Part shown: positions 1 through 6,022 of the stretch, one piece after another | Layout: each line of letters begins with the position of its first letter | Position numbering within the stretch: the first letter of the stretch is position 1 | Assembly: GCA_021200395.1 (NCBI GenBank) | Contig: JAJQGQ010000179.1 | Location: forward strand, 1-6,836 | DNA from: Erysipelotrichaceae bacterium | GTDB taxonomy: Bacteria; Bacillota_I; Bacilli_A; Erysipelotrichales; Coprobacillaceae | Length of the DNA: 6,836 bases | Reading direction: 5' to 3' | Translations under genes and position numbers: made by a program | The notes under the pieces: model-generated | Told to the model about the DNA's origin: nothing | Database searches by the model: none | The model's input: the letters and a program-made list of their open reading frames with translations, nothing else

Positions 1-99
1 GATAAATATTATCAACTGAATGATTTATTAGAAGAAGTCACTAATATTGTATTTAATGATATTAGTGATGAATTACAATTAACGAGGTTTGAATTATGA
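1..99 (+). CDS. C-terminal end of an upstream protein, possibly YlbF family (5' end missing)
   Basis: An open frame enters from the left edge and gives 32 residues (starting DKYYQLNDLLEEV, ending LQLTRFEL) before the TGA at 97-99. The stop overlaps the rsmD start in an ATGA junction, as expected for genes in one transcript. The fragment reads as an amphipathic helix (LNDLLEEVTNIVFNDISDEL). This loosely matches the end of the YlbF/RicF family, where a 'LQSILDEVS..I...VSEHVKV' stretch occupies the same place. In Bacillus subtilis the order ylbF-ylbG-rsmD(ylbH)-coaD(ylbI) is known, so context supports the idea, although a ylbG would be missing between them. The coding call is fairly safe; the family call is an inference from few residues and could be wrong. 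Confidence 0.6.
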   Translation, partial: DKYYQLNDLLEEVTNIVFNDISDELQLTRFEL

Positions 100-650
100 G
101 AGTTATAGCAGGAAAATATCGTAGTAGGCGTTTAAAGACTGTTGATTCTTCTTCTACTAGACCAACTACTGATAAGAATAAGGAAAATTTATTTAATATG
201 ATTGGTCCTTATTTTGATGGTGGCATTTGTTTGGATTTATTTGCAGGTAGTGGTGGTTTGGGTATTGAAGCGATGAGTCGAGGTATGGATGAATTATATA
301 GCGTTGATAAACAATATAGGGCATATCAAGTAATTAAGGATAATTTTAATGATTTAAAATTAGACGGTCATGTTTATAAGATGGATTATCGTAAGGCTTT
401 GGATAAATTTTATGAGATGCATTTATCTTTTGATTTGGTCTTATTAGATCCACCTTATAGTATGAAGATTAATGAATCTATTATCAATTATTTATTAGAA
501 CATTCAATGCTTAATGATGGATGTATCATTGTTATAGAAGATAAAATAGAAGAAGCATTAACATTTAATAAACCTTTTTACTTGTATAAACAACAAACTT
601 ATGGTATAACCATTTTACAGATTATTAAATATAAAGGAGAACACTCATGA
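96..650 (+). CDS. rsmD: 16S rRNA (guanine(966)-N2)-methyltransferase RsmD
   Basis: Cytoplasmic SAM-dependent enzyme that methylates the exocyclic N2 of G966 (E. coli numbering) in 16S rRNA during 30S assembly. The 184-residue product has the family layout and usual length. The N-terminal MRVIAGKYRSRRLKT is followed by TRPTTDKNKENLFNM at about residues 21-35 (family form 'TRPT.drvrEalFn.'). The SAM-binding glycine loop DLFAGSGGLGIEA lies at 47-59, and the N2-methyltransferase catalytic motif DPPY at 118-121. The start overlaps the upstream stop (ATGA), with a GAGG Shine-Dalgarno at 84-87, 8 bases upstream of the ATG. The 3' end overlaps coaD by 4 bases. The rsmD-coaD pairing is a widely conserved bacterial neighbourhood, though the enzymes act in unrelated pathways. 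No promoter is visible just upstream, so transcription probably comes from outside the window. Confidence 0.95.
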   Translation: MRVIAGKYRSRRLKTVDSSSTRPTTDKNKENLFNMIGPYFDGGICLDLFAGSGGLGIEAMSRGMDELYSVDKQYRAYQVIKDNFNDLKLDGHVYKMDYRKALDKFYEMHLSFDLVLLDPPYSMKINESIINYLLEHSMLNDGCIIVIEDKIEEALTFNKPFYLYKQQTYGITILQIIKYKGEHS

Positions 651-1123
651 AAGCAGTCTATGCAGGAACATTCGATCCCGTTACAAATGGACATTTAGAT
701 ATTATTGGTCGTGCCAGTCGTATGTATGAACATTTATATGTTACTATTTTTGATAATCCTGGTAAATCAACTTTATTTACATTAGAAGAAAGAATGGATT
801 TATTAAGACAGGTTACATCACAATATGATAATGTGAGTGTTGATTATAGTGATGCTTTAGCTGTGGAATATGCAAAACAGAAAGATGCTTTTGTATTGGT
901 TCGTGGCTTACGTGCAACGATGGATTTTGAATATGAGCTACAATTAGCTTTTTGTAATTATTATTTGGATCCAAATATTGAAATGGTTTTTTTAATGACA
1001 AGACCAAGTCAATCATATATTTCTTCTTCTTCAGTTAAGGAAATTGCTATGCACCATCATAGCGTTAAGGGATTAGTATCTCCTGAAGTTGAAGAAGCCT
1101 TAAAAATGAAATTTGATGGATAG
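647..1123 (+). CDS. coaD: pantetheine-phosphate adenylyltransferase (PPAT)
   Basis: Catalyses the reversible transfer of AMP from ATP to 4'-phosphopantetheine, giving dephospho-CoA and pyrophosphate, the penultimate step of coenzyme A synthesis; soluble, normally a hexamer. The 158 residues match the usual 157-165. The N-terminal nucleotidyltransferase motif GTFDPVTNGH sits at residues 7-16, with TNGH (13-16) as the (T/H)xGH signature. FDNPGK at 35-40 and VRGLRATMDFEYE at 85-97 belong to the substrate and ATP-binding surface, and YISSSSVKEIA at 124-134 is the C-terminal ISSS.VKE motif that contacts ATP phosphates. The start is fixed by AAAGGAGA (633-640), 6 bases before the ATG, and by the ATGA overlap with rsmD, which suggests translational coupling. 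The TAG stop lies inside the 5' arm of a terminator-like hairpin. Confidence 0.97.
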   Translation: MKAVYAGTFDPVTNGHLDIIGRASRMYEHLYVTIFDNPGKSTLFTLEERMDLLRQVTSQYDNVSVDYSDALAVEYAKQKDAFVLVRGLRATMDFEYELQLAFCNYYLDPNIEMVFLMTRPSQSYISSSSVKEIAMHHHSVKGLVSPEVEEALKMKFDG

Positions 1124-1149
1124 ATAATGAATAGTCTATCTATTTTTTT
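1118..1149 (+). terminator. weak A/T-rich intrinsic terminator candidate after coaD
   Basis: ATAGATA (1120-1126) pairs perfectly with TATCTAT (1137-1143) across a 10-base loop. Two G-U pairs can extend the stem outward (G1118 and G1119), and the 3' arm runs into seven T residues (1143-1149). The shape is that of a rho-independent terminator, but the stem has only one G-C pair, so termination is likely leaky. Some transcription of the pyr operon may therefore enter from rsmD-coaD. The 5' arm overlaps the coaD stop codon. Confidence 0.5.
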
Positions 1150-1176
1150 AAATAAAAATATTGGAAGGAGATAAAT

Positions 1177-2049
1177 ATGAAGGGAATTGTGAATTTAAGT
1201 GATTTAAGCTTAGAAGAGATTAATGATTTATTAGATGAAGCTATTGCTTTTAAAAATGGTAAAGGCGTCAATTATCATCGTCGAAAAGTCATTGCTAACC
1301 TATTCTTCGAACCATCTACAAGAACACACTATAGTTTTGATATGGCTGAAGGAAATTTGGGTTGTCGTATTCAAAATTTTGAAGCTACTAATTCTAGTTT
1401 AAAAAAAGGCGAAACACTCTATGATACTTGTAAATTATTTGAAAGTATTGGTTGTGATTGTTTAGTTATTAGACATAGTGATGATGATTATTATAAACAA
1501 CTTACAAAATTAAATGTACCGATTATTAATGCGGGTGACGGTAAAGGCAATCATCCTTCTCAATCTTTGTTAGATTTAATGACTATTAAAGAAGAATTTG
1601 GTCATTTTGAAGGTTTGAAATGTGTGATTGTTGGTGATATTTTACATTCACGAGTTGCCCATTCTAATTATGGGGTTATGAAACGCTTAGGTATGGAAGT
1701 ATATACAGCTGGACCTTTAGAATATAAACAAGAAGGTTATAATTTTGTGAATCTTGATGATGTTATTGAAGATATGGATATAGTCATGTTATTGAGAGTA
1801 CAACATGAAAGACATGTCGGTGATGAGAAGTTCTCAAAGAAGAATTACCATCATATTTATGGATTATCTCATGAGAGATATAACCGTATGAAAGATACGG
1901 CAATTATTATGCATCCTGCACCAGTAAATAGGGATGTTGAAATTAGTGATGATCTTGTAGAAAGTGAGAAGAGTCGTATATTTACCCAAATGCATAATGG
2001 TGTATTTGTGAGAATGGCGATGATTCATAAGGTATTAGAAGATGAATAA
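1177..2049 (+). CDS. pyrB: aspartate carbamoyltransferase catalytic subunit
   Basis: Condenses carbamoyl phosphate with L-aspartate to N-carbamoyl-L-aspartate, the committed step of pyrimidine synthesis, in the cytoplasm. Motifs visible in order: the carbamoyl-phosphate loop FFEPSTRT (residues 43-50), the '80s loop' SSLKKGET (73-80) with the catalytic Lys contributed to the neighbouring subunit, HPSQ (126-129), GDILHSRVAHSN (153-164), LLRVQHER (205-212), and HPAPVNRDVE (246-255). These separate it from ornithine carbamoyltransferase. At 290 residues it is slightly shorter than the usual 300-310. GGAAGGAG (1163-1170) lies 6 bases before the ATG. It opens the operon, and its last 8 bases (ATGAATAA) overlap the pyrC start. 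No pyrI regulatory subunit adjoins it, so an unregulated catalytic trimer of the Bacillus type is likely. I see no convincing sigma-A promoter or PyrR site in the 53 bases upstream. Confidence 0.96.
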   Translation: MKGIVNLSDLSLEEINDLLDEAIAFKNGKGVNYHRRKVIANLFFEPSTRTHYSFDMAEGNLGCRIQNFEATNSSLKKGETLYDTCKLFESIGCDCLVIRHSDDDYYKQLTKLNVPIINAGDGKGNHPSQSLLDLMTIKEEFGHFEGLKCVIVGDILHSRVAHSNYGVMKRLGMEVYTAGPLEYKQEGYNFVNLDDVIEDMDIVMLLRVQHERHVGDEKFSKKNYHHIYGLSHERYNRMKDTAIIMHPAPVNRDVEISDDLVESEKSRIFTQMHNGVFVRMAMIHKVLEDE

Positions 2050-3322
2050 TTATTTATTGAAGAATGCTCATCTTTATATGAATCATACATTTTTGGATGT
2101 TGATATTTTAATTGAAGATGGTCTTATAAAACAAATTGACAAAAATATTGATAGTGATTATCCGACATATGATTTAAAAGGTAAACTTGTATGTCATAAC
2201 TTTATAGATATGCATGTGCATTTAAGAGAACCAGGCTATGAATATAAAGAAACGATTGATACTGGTAGTTTATCTGCTTTATATGGTGGTTATGGAACGA
2301 TTTGTGCCATGGCCAATACCAATCCATGTATGGATAACGTTGATGTGATTGAAGATTTTTCGCAGCGCGTTAAAAAAGATGGACATGTTAATATATATAC
2401 ATATAGTGCTATTACCAAAGATCTGAAAGGTCAACAATTAGTGGATATGGATAAAAATATTCAAGAAGATATTGTGATTGGTTTTTCAGATGATGGTAAA
2501 GGGGTACAAAGTGATTTGATGATGGATAGTGCTATGAAGAAAGTAGCTGCTTTAGATAGTATTATTTGTGCTCATTGCGAAGATGAAAGTGAATTGCATG
2601 GGGGATGTATTCATGAAGGCCATTATGCAAAGGAGCATGGCCTTATTGGGATTAATAATGCTTCAGAATATAAGCAGGTTGACAGAGATATTCAATTAGT
2701 TAGAAAATATCATAATCGCTATCATGTTTGTCATATTTCTACTAAAGAAACAGTAGAACTTATTAGACAAGCTCAAAGTGAAGGTTTACGTGTATCTGGA
2801 GAAGCAACGCCTCATCATTTAATTTTAACCGAAGATAATATTAAAGATTGTCACCCTAACTATAAGATGAATCCACCTGTTAGGTCAAAAGAAGATCATC
2901 AAGCCATTATTGATGGACTTAATGATGGGACTATTACAGTTATTTCAACGGATCATGCCCCTCATTCTAAAGAAGAAAAGATGCAACATATTTCTAAGGC
3001 ACCATTTGGTATTATCGGTAATCAACATGCTTTTCCTTTACTATATACTTATTTGGTCAAAAAAAATCTTGTATCTTTAGATACTATTTTAGATGCTTTG
3101 ACTTTGGGGCCTGCTAAAGTATTGGGAATAGATGCATATATAGAAACGAATAAACAAGCTAATTTATGCATCTTTGATTTAGATCAATCATTCACTATCA
3201 AAGAAGAAGATATCAAATCAAAAGCTTGTAATACACCATTTTTAGGGGTAACTTGTTACGCTAAAATATATGGAAATGTATTAAATGGAAAATTATATTT
3301 AATGGAGGATCATCATGAATAA
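2042..3322 (+). CDS. pyrC: dihydroorotase, class I (zinc amidohydrolase)
   Basis: Reversibly cyclises N-carbamoyl-L-aspartate to L-dihydroorotate. The 426 residues match the class I (long, PyrC-Bacillus type) amidohydrolases. Metal and active-site residues are present: the DMHVHLREPG motif (56-65; metal-binding His58 and His60, substrate-binding Arg62), the FSDDGKGV segment (148-155) supplying the bridging Asp, His178 in CAHCED, His231 in CHIST, Asn277 in MNPPVR, and the catalytic Asp304 in STDHAPH. Two signature positions are unusual. The substrate-binding MPNTxP motif reads MANTNP (90-95), and the usual 'APFGIVGLETAFPL' reads APFGIIGNQHAFPL (320-333). All catalytic residues are kept, so I expect activity. 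The start is set by the 8-base overlap with pyrB, and the gene ends in another 8-base overlap with pyrK. Confidence 0.95.
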   Translation: MNNYLLKNAHLYMNHTFLDVDILIEDGLIKQIDKNIDSDYPTYDLKGKLVCHNFIDMHVHLREPGYEYKETIDTGSLSALYGGYGTICAMANTNPCMDNVDVIEDFSQRVKKDGHVNIYTYSAITKDLKGQQLVDMDKNIQEDIVIGFSDDGKGVQSDLMMDSAMKKVAALDSIICAHCEDESELHGGCIHEGHYAKEHGLIGINNASEYKQVDRDIQLVRKYHNRYHVCHISTKETVELIRQAQSEGLRVSGEATPHHLILTEDNIKDCHPNYKMNPPVRSKEDHQAIIDGLNDGTITVISTDHAPHSKEEKMQHISKAPFGIIGNQHAFPLLYTYLVKKNLVSLDTILDALTLGPAKVLGIDAYIETNKQANLCIFDLDQSFTIKEEDIKSKACNTPFLGVTCYAKIYGNVLNGKLYLMEDHHE

Positions 3323-4073
3323 ATATCAAGGTATCATGAAAATTATTTCCAAAAAAGAACTTATTAAAGATGTTTATGAAATGGTATTAGAAGGACAAGC
3401 CGCTTCATTTATTACGACTCCTGGACAATTTATTAATATCAAACTTAATGATTCAATGCAACCTTATTTACGTCGACCAATGAGTATTTGTGATTATGAT
3501 GATAATCATATTAAAATTATTTTTAGAATTGTAGGTATAGGTACCAAAATATTAGCTGATAAAAAGATTGGTGATACCTTAGATTGTCTAACAGGACTAG
3601 GAAATGGTTTTAGGGAAACAAATTATAAAGATGTTGTAGTGGTTGGTGGGGGACTAGGCGTTCCACCAATGTATGCCTTAACTAAACAACTTATTAATAA
3701 AAATATCAACGTTCATGTTGTTTTAGGCTTTAATGATCAATCTTCTATCTTTTATCAAAATGAATTTGAAACTCTTGCTCCAACATACATAGCAACCATG
3801 GATGGTAGTGTTGGAACTAAAGGAACTGTTCTTGATGTTATTAAGCAGTTTGATTTTGTGATGGATGCCTACTATGCATGCGGCCCAGAAAAGATGTTAG
3901 AAGCATTAGCACTCAATTATCCTGATAATGGATATCTTTCTTATGAGGCTCGTATGGGGTGTGGCTTTGGGGCATGCATGGGATGCTCCATTAAAGTTAA
4001 ATCACAACCATATAAACGTATCTGCAAAGAAGGACCGGTGTTATTATCAAGTGAGGTGATTATCAATGGCTAA
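3315..4073 (+). CDS. pyrK: dihydroorotate dehydrogenase B, FAD/iron-sulfur electron-transfer subunit
   Basis: Partner of PyrD in the class 1B heterotetramer; it passes electrons from PyrD-FMN through a [2Fe-2S] cluster and FAD to NAD+. The 252-residue product has a ferredoxin-reductase fold: an FAD-binding beta-barrel with the flavin motif RRPMSI (53-58), a nucleotide-binding domain beginning VVVVGGGLGVPP (107-118), and the YYACGPEKML segment (186-195). The C-terminal cluster motif has Cys216, Cys221, Cys224 and Cys237 in the family's C-x4-C-x2-C-x12-C spacing. GGAGG at 3304-3308 supports the chosen ATG, which overlaps the pyrC end by 8 bases. A downstream in-frame ATG at codon 8 is possible but lacks that Shine-Dalgarno and overlap. 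The order pyrK then pyrD is standard in Bacillota. Confidence 0.95.
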   Translation: MNKYQGIMKIISKKELIKDVYEMVLEGQAASFITTPGQFINIKLNDSMQPYLRRPMSICDYDDNHIKIIFRIVGIGTKILADKKIGDTLDCLTGLGNGFRETNYKDVVVVGGGLGVPPMYALTKQLINKNINVHVVLGFNDQSSIFYQNEFETLAPTYIATMDGSVGTKGTVLDVIKQFDFVMDAYYACGPEKMLEALALNYPDNGYLSYEARMGCGFGACMGCSIKVKSQPYKRICKEGPVLLSSEVIING

Positions 4074-4944
4074 TTTACGTGTAAGTTTACCTGGTTTAGA
4101 TATGAAAAATCCAGTTATTCCTGCTTCAGGCACATTTGGTTTTGGATATGAGTTTGCTAGTTTTTACGATTTAAATCTTTTAGGATCAATGATGCTTAAG
4201 GGAACAACATTAGAACCACGATATGGTAACCCATTGCCTCGAATTGCGGAAGGCCCTAGTGGATTGCTTAATGCCATAGGTCTGCAAAATCCCGGTGTTG
4301 ATGTTGTCATGAATGAGGAACTTGAAAAGCTTAGACCTTTATATAACGATAAAGTTATTGCGAATATTGGTGGTAGTGGTATTGATGATTATGTAGAAAC
4401 GGCCAAACGTTTATCAACGCATGACAAAGTTGGTGCATTGGAACTCAATATTTCTTGTCCAAATGTGCATTGTGGGGGTATTCAATTTGGCACGAATCCA
4501 GATATGGCTGCTGAAGTGACAAGCGCAGTTAAAGCTGTATCACAAAAACCAGTATATGTGAAGTTATCACCTAATGTGACTGATATTGTGGAAATGGCTT
4601 TAGCAGTGGAAAAGGCTGGGGCAGATGGTATTTCTATGATCAATACACTAGTAGGTATGCGTTTTGATATACGCACGGGGAAGCCGATTATTGCCAATAA
4701 AACAGGAGGCTATAGTGGACCTGCTATATTTCCTGTGGCTTTACGTATGGTTTATCAAGTCTCACAAGCTGTTTCTATTCCTGTGATAGGAATGGGAGGT
4801 ATAGCGAGTGGTCAAGATGCTATTGAAATGATGATAGCAGGAGCCAGTGCAGTTGCTGTGGGTTGTCAAAATTTGATTGATCCTTATGCTTGTGTTAAAA
4901 TCATTGCAGAAATGAATGAGATATTAGATCAACAAGGTATTTAA
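4066..4944 (+). CDS. pyrD: dihydroorotate dehydrogenase B (NAD+), catalytic FMN subunit
   Basis: Oxidises dihydroorotate to orotate using FMN in a TIM barrel; with the adjacent PyrK it forms the NAD+-linked class 1B enzyme. The 292 residues fall short of the usual 300-310 only at the ends. NPVIPASGTFGFG (15-27) and LKGTTLEPRYGNP (44-56, with Lys45 near FMN) open the barrel. NISCPNVHCGG (128-138) carries the catalytic base Cys131; class 2 enzymes have Ser there, so a quinone-linked type is excluded. VKLSPN (165-170), MINT (191-194) and the phosphate-binding IGMGGIASG (241-249) complete the site. The ATG overlaps the pyrK stop by 8 bases, with GAGGTGAT at 4053-4060 as Shine-Dalgarno. It is the last gene of this operon; the expected pyrF and pyrE do not follow, and a strong terminator starts 37 bases after its stop. 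Confidence 0.96.
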   Translation: MANLRVSLPGLDMKNPVIPASGTFGFGYEFASFYDLNLLGSMMLKGTTLEPRYGNPLPRIAEGPSGLLNAIGLQNPGVDVVMNEELEKLRPLYNDKVIANIGGSGIDDYVETAKRLSTHDKVGALELNISCPNVHCGGIQFGTNPDMAAEVTSAVKAVSQKPVYVKLSPNVTDIVEMALAVEKAGADGISMINTLVGMRFDIRTGKPIIANKTGGYSGPAIFPVALRMVYQVSQAVSIPVIGMGGIASGQDAIEMMIAGASAVAVGCQNLIDPYACVKIIAEMNEILDQQGI

Positions 4945-4981
4945 GATGTTCATGAAATTATAGGTAAATCACATCAATATT

Positions 4982-5008
4982 AAAGACAAGAATTCTTGTC
5001 TTTTTTTT
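4982..5008 (+). terminator. strong rho-independent terminator of the pyrBCKD operon
   Basis: The palindrome GACAAGAATTCTTGTC (4985-5000) is flanked by AAA on the left and followed by eight T residues (5001-5008). Six core pairs, three more A-T pairs and an AATT centre make a classic intrinsic terminator. It begins 37 bases after the pyrD stop and separates the pyrimidine operon from the ABC gene's promoter. Confidence 0.92.
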
Positions 5009-5013
5009 GTTAA

Positions 5014-5061
5014 AAGCAAAAAAACATAGACAATATTTCAAAAATATCTATATTTTTGCTT
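5014..5061. repeat. long imperfect inverted repeat upstream of the ABC ATPase promoter
   Basis: AAGCAAAAA (5014-5022) is the exact reverse complement of TTTTTGCTT (5053-5061). After a 3-by-1 internal loop, ATAGA (5026-5030) pairs with TCTAT (5047-5051). The interior (ATATTT at 5033-5038 and AAATAT at 5042-5047) can pair further. It ends 5 bases before the proposed -35 and is not followed by a T run outside the 3' arm, so it does not look like the terminator for pyrD. It could be a regulator's operator, or merely a product of the A/T-rich composition. Confidence 0.5.
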
Positions 5062-5066
5062 GAAGT

Positions 5067-5095
5067 TTTAAAGCTTAGAAATAAAGTGGTATAAT
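5067..5095 (+). promoter_or_regulatory. sigma-A-type promoter with extended -10
   Basis: A perfect -10 TATAAT (5090-5095) is preceded by TGG (5087-5089), giving the extended TGn form. TTTAAA (5067-5072) matches 4 of 6 positions of the consensus -35 at the ideal 17-base spacing. Transcription would start near 5102, giving a leader of about 20 bases. The Shine-Dalgarno AGAAAGGA (5107-5114) lies 9 bases before the ATG of the ABC ATPase gene. Confidence 0.8.
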
Positions 5096-5123
5096 TAGCG
5101 AATATGAGAAAGGAAATAATGAT

Positions 5124-5978
5124 ATGATTGAGTTTAGACATATTTCCAAATCTTTCAATGATGTTTCAGTATTAAAAGACATTTCATTTTCAGTTTATGA
5201 TGTTGAATTTGTTTGTATTATTGGACCTAGTGGATGTGCTAAAACAACTGCATTAAAAATGATTAATAGGTTAATAAAACCAACATCTGGAAGTATTTTT
5301 GTGGATAATAAAGATGTCGCACAAGAAAATGAAATAGCATTAAGAAGAAATCTTGGCTATGTTATACAACAAACTGGTTTATTTCCTCATATGACGGTTA
5401 AAGATAATGTAGAAATTATTTTAAAACTACAGAATGATAATGTAGAAGCAGTGCTTAATAAAACCAAGGAAGTTTTGAATATGGTTGGTTTAGATCCGGA
5501 TCTTTATATGAATAAATATCCTGGAGAACTAAGTGGCTTTCAACAACAAAGAGTTGGCGTGGCTTGAGCATTTGCTAGTGATCCTGATATTATTTTAATG
5601 GATGAGCCATTTAGTGCATTAGATCCTATTACGAGAAGTCAATTACAGGATGAATTAATTGCTCTTCAAAGCAAATTAAAGAAAACTATTATATTTGTGA
5701 CTCATGATATGAATGAAGCTATTAAATTATCAGATAAAATATGTATTATTAATGACGGAATCATACAACAATATGATACACTAGAAAATATCCTTAAATA
5801 TCCTGCTAATGAATTTGTTATTCAATTTGTTGGTAATAAACGTATTTGGGATTCACCAGAACTTATTAAAGTCAAAGATATTATGATTGATCTTAATTAT
5901 CAAGTAGATGAAGAAGGTAAAAAGCCAAGTGAAGTGGCCAAAACATTCTTGATTGAAAATGGTTTAATCAGTGAATAA
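5124..5978 (+). pseudogene. OpuCA/OpuBA-like osmoprotectant ABC transporter ATPase, broken by an in-frame stop
   Basis: Intact relatives are cytoplasmic ATPases of glycine betaine/carnitine/choline importers. One frame runs from 5124 to the TAA at 5976-5978 but is cut by TGA (5565-5567) at codon 148, where the family has Arg ('QQQRVGVaRAfa'). Both sides are clearly one protein: Walker A at residues 34-42, Q-loop GYVIQQTGLFPHMT (78-91), signature (136-140), then, past the stop, Walker B ILMDEPFSALDP (157-168) and the switch His194 in VTHDMNEA. Two further lesions are visible. Walker A reads GPSGCAKTT (Ala for the Gly before Lys) and the signature reads LSGFQ instead of LSGGQ. The product also ends at about 284 codons, without the two CBS domains of OpuCA (about 380 residues). 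No permease or binding-protein gene adjoins it. A restart at 5598 would lack Walker A and could not form an ATPase. The rest of the frame is clean, so decay looks recent; a sequencing error cannot be excluded for the TGA alone. Confidence 0.88.
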
Positions 5979-5988
5979 TGTTTAAATT

Positions 5989-6022
5989 CACCCTATTTAG
6001 GTATACTAAATAGGGTGGTTTT
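5989..6022 (+). promoter_or_regulatory. perfect 12-bp hairpin covering the Shine-Dalgarno of the EamA gene
   Basis: CACCCTATTTAG (5989-6000) pairs base for base with CTAAATAGGGTG (6006-6017) around a GTATA loop, then GTTTTATG follows. The 3' arm contains AGGGTGG (6012-6018), the only plausible ribosome site for the ATG at 6023, so the folded transcript would hide it. With four T residues (6019-6022) after the stem it may also be an intrinsic terminator for the ABC pseudogene, though the T run is short. TATACT (6002-6007) in the loop and arm resembles a -10 box but has no good -35 at 16-18 bases. Confidence 0.75.

Noticed and set aside
813..1016. Open frame on the minus strand inside coaD
   Set aside because: It lies wholly within a well-supported gene, has no Shine-Dalgarno or recognisable motif, and its His/Leu-rich product is typical of an antisense shadow in A/T-rich DNA.
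1118..1149. PyrR-binding attenuator before pyrB
   Set aside because: The only structure is a single A/T hairpin with a T run; there is no antiterminator alternative and no sequence resembling the PyrR-binding loop.
4482..4697. Open frame on the minus strand inside pyrD
   Set aside because: It is contained in the conserved dihydroorotate dehydrogenase gene and shows no independent features; an antisense shadow.
5565..5567. Recoding of the TGA as selenocysteine or tryptophan
   Set aside because: The family has Arg here, not Cys or Trp. Only a trivial 4-bp AGCA/TGCT hairpin follows. Elsewhere in the window TGA ends rsmD and the first partial gene, while Trp is TGG, so a normal stop is the simpler reading.
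5598..5978. Separate small gene starting at the ATG of the Walker B segment
   Set aside because: The frame is continuous with the upstream half apart from one TGA, the ATG is simply the Met of ILMDEP, there is no Shine-Dalgarno before it, and the product would lack Walker A.
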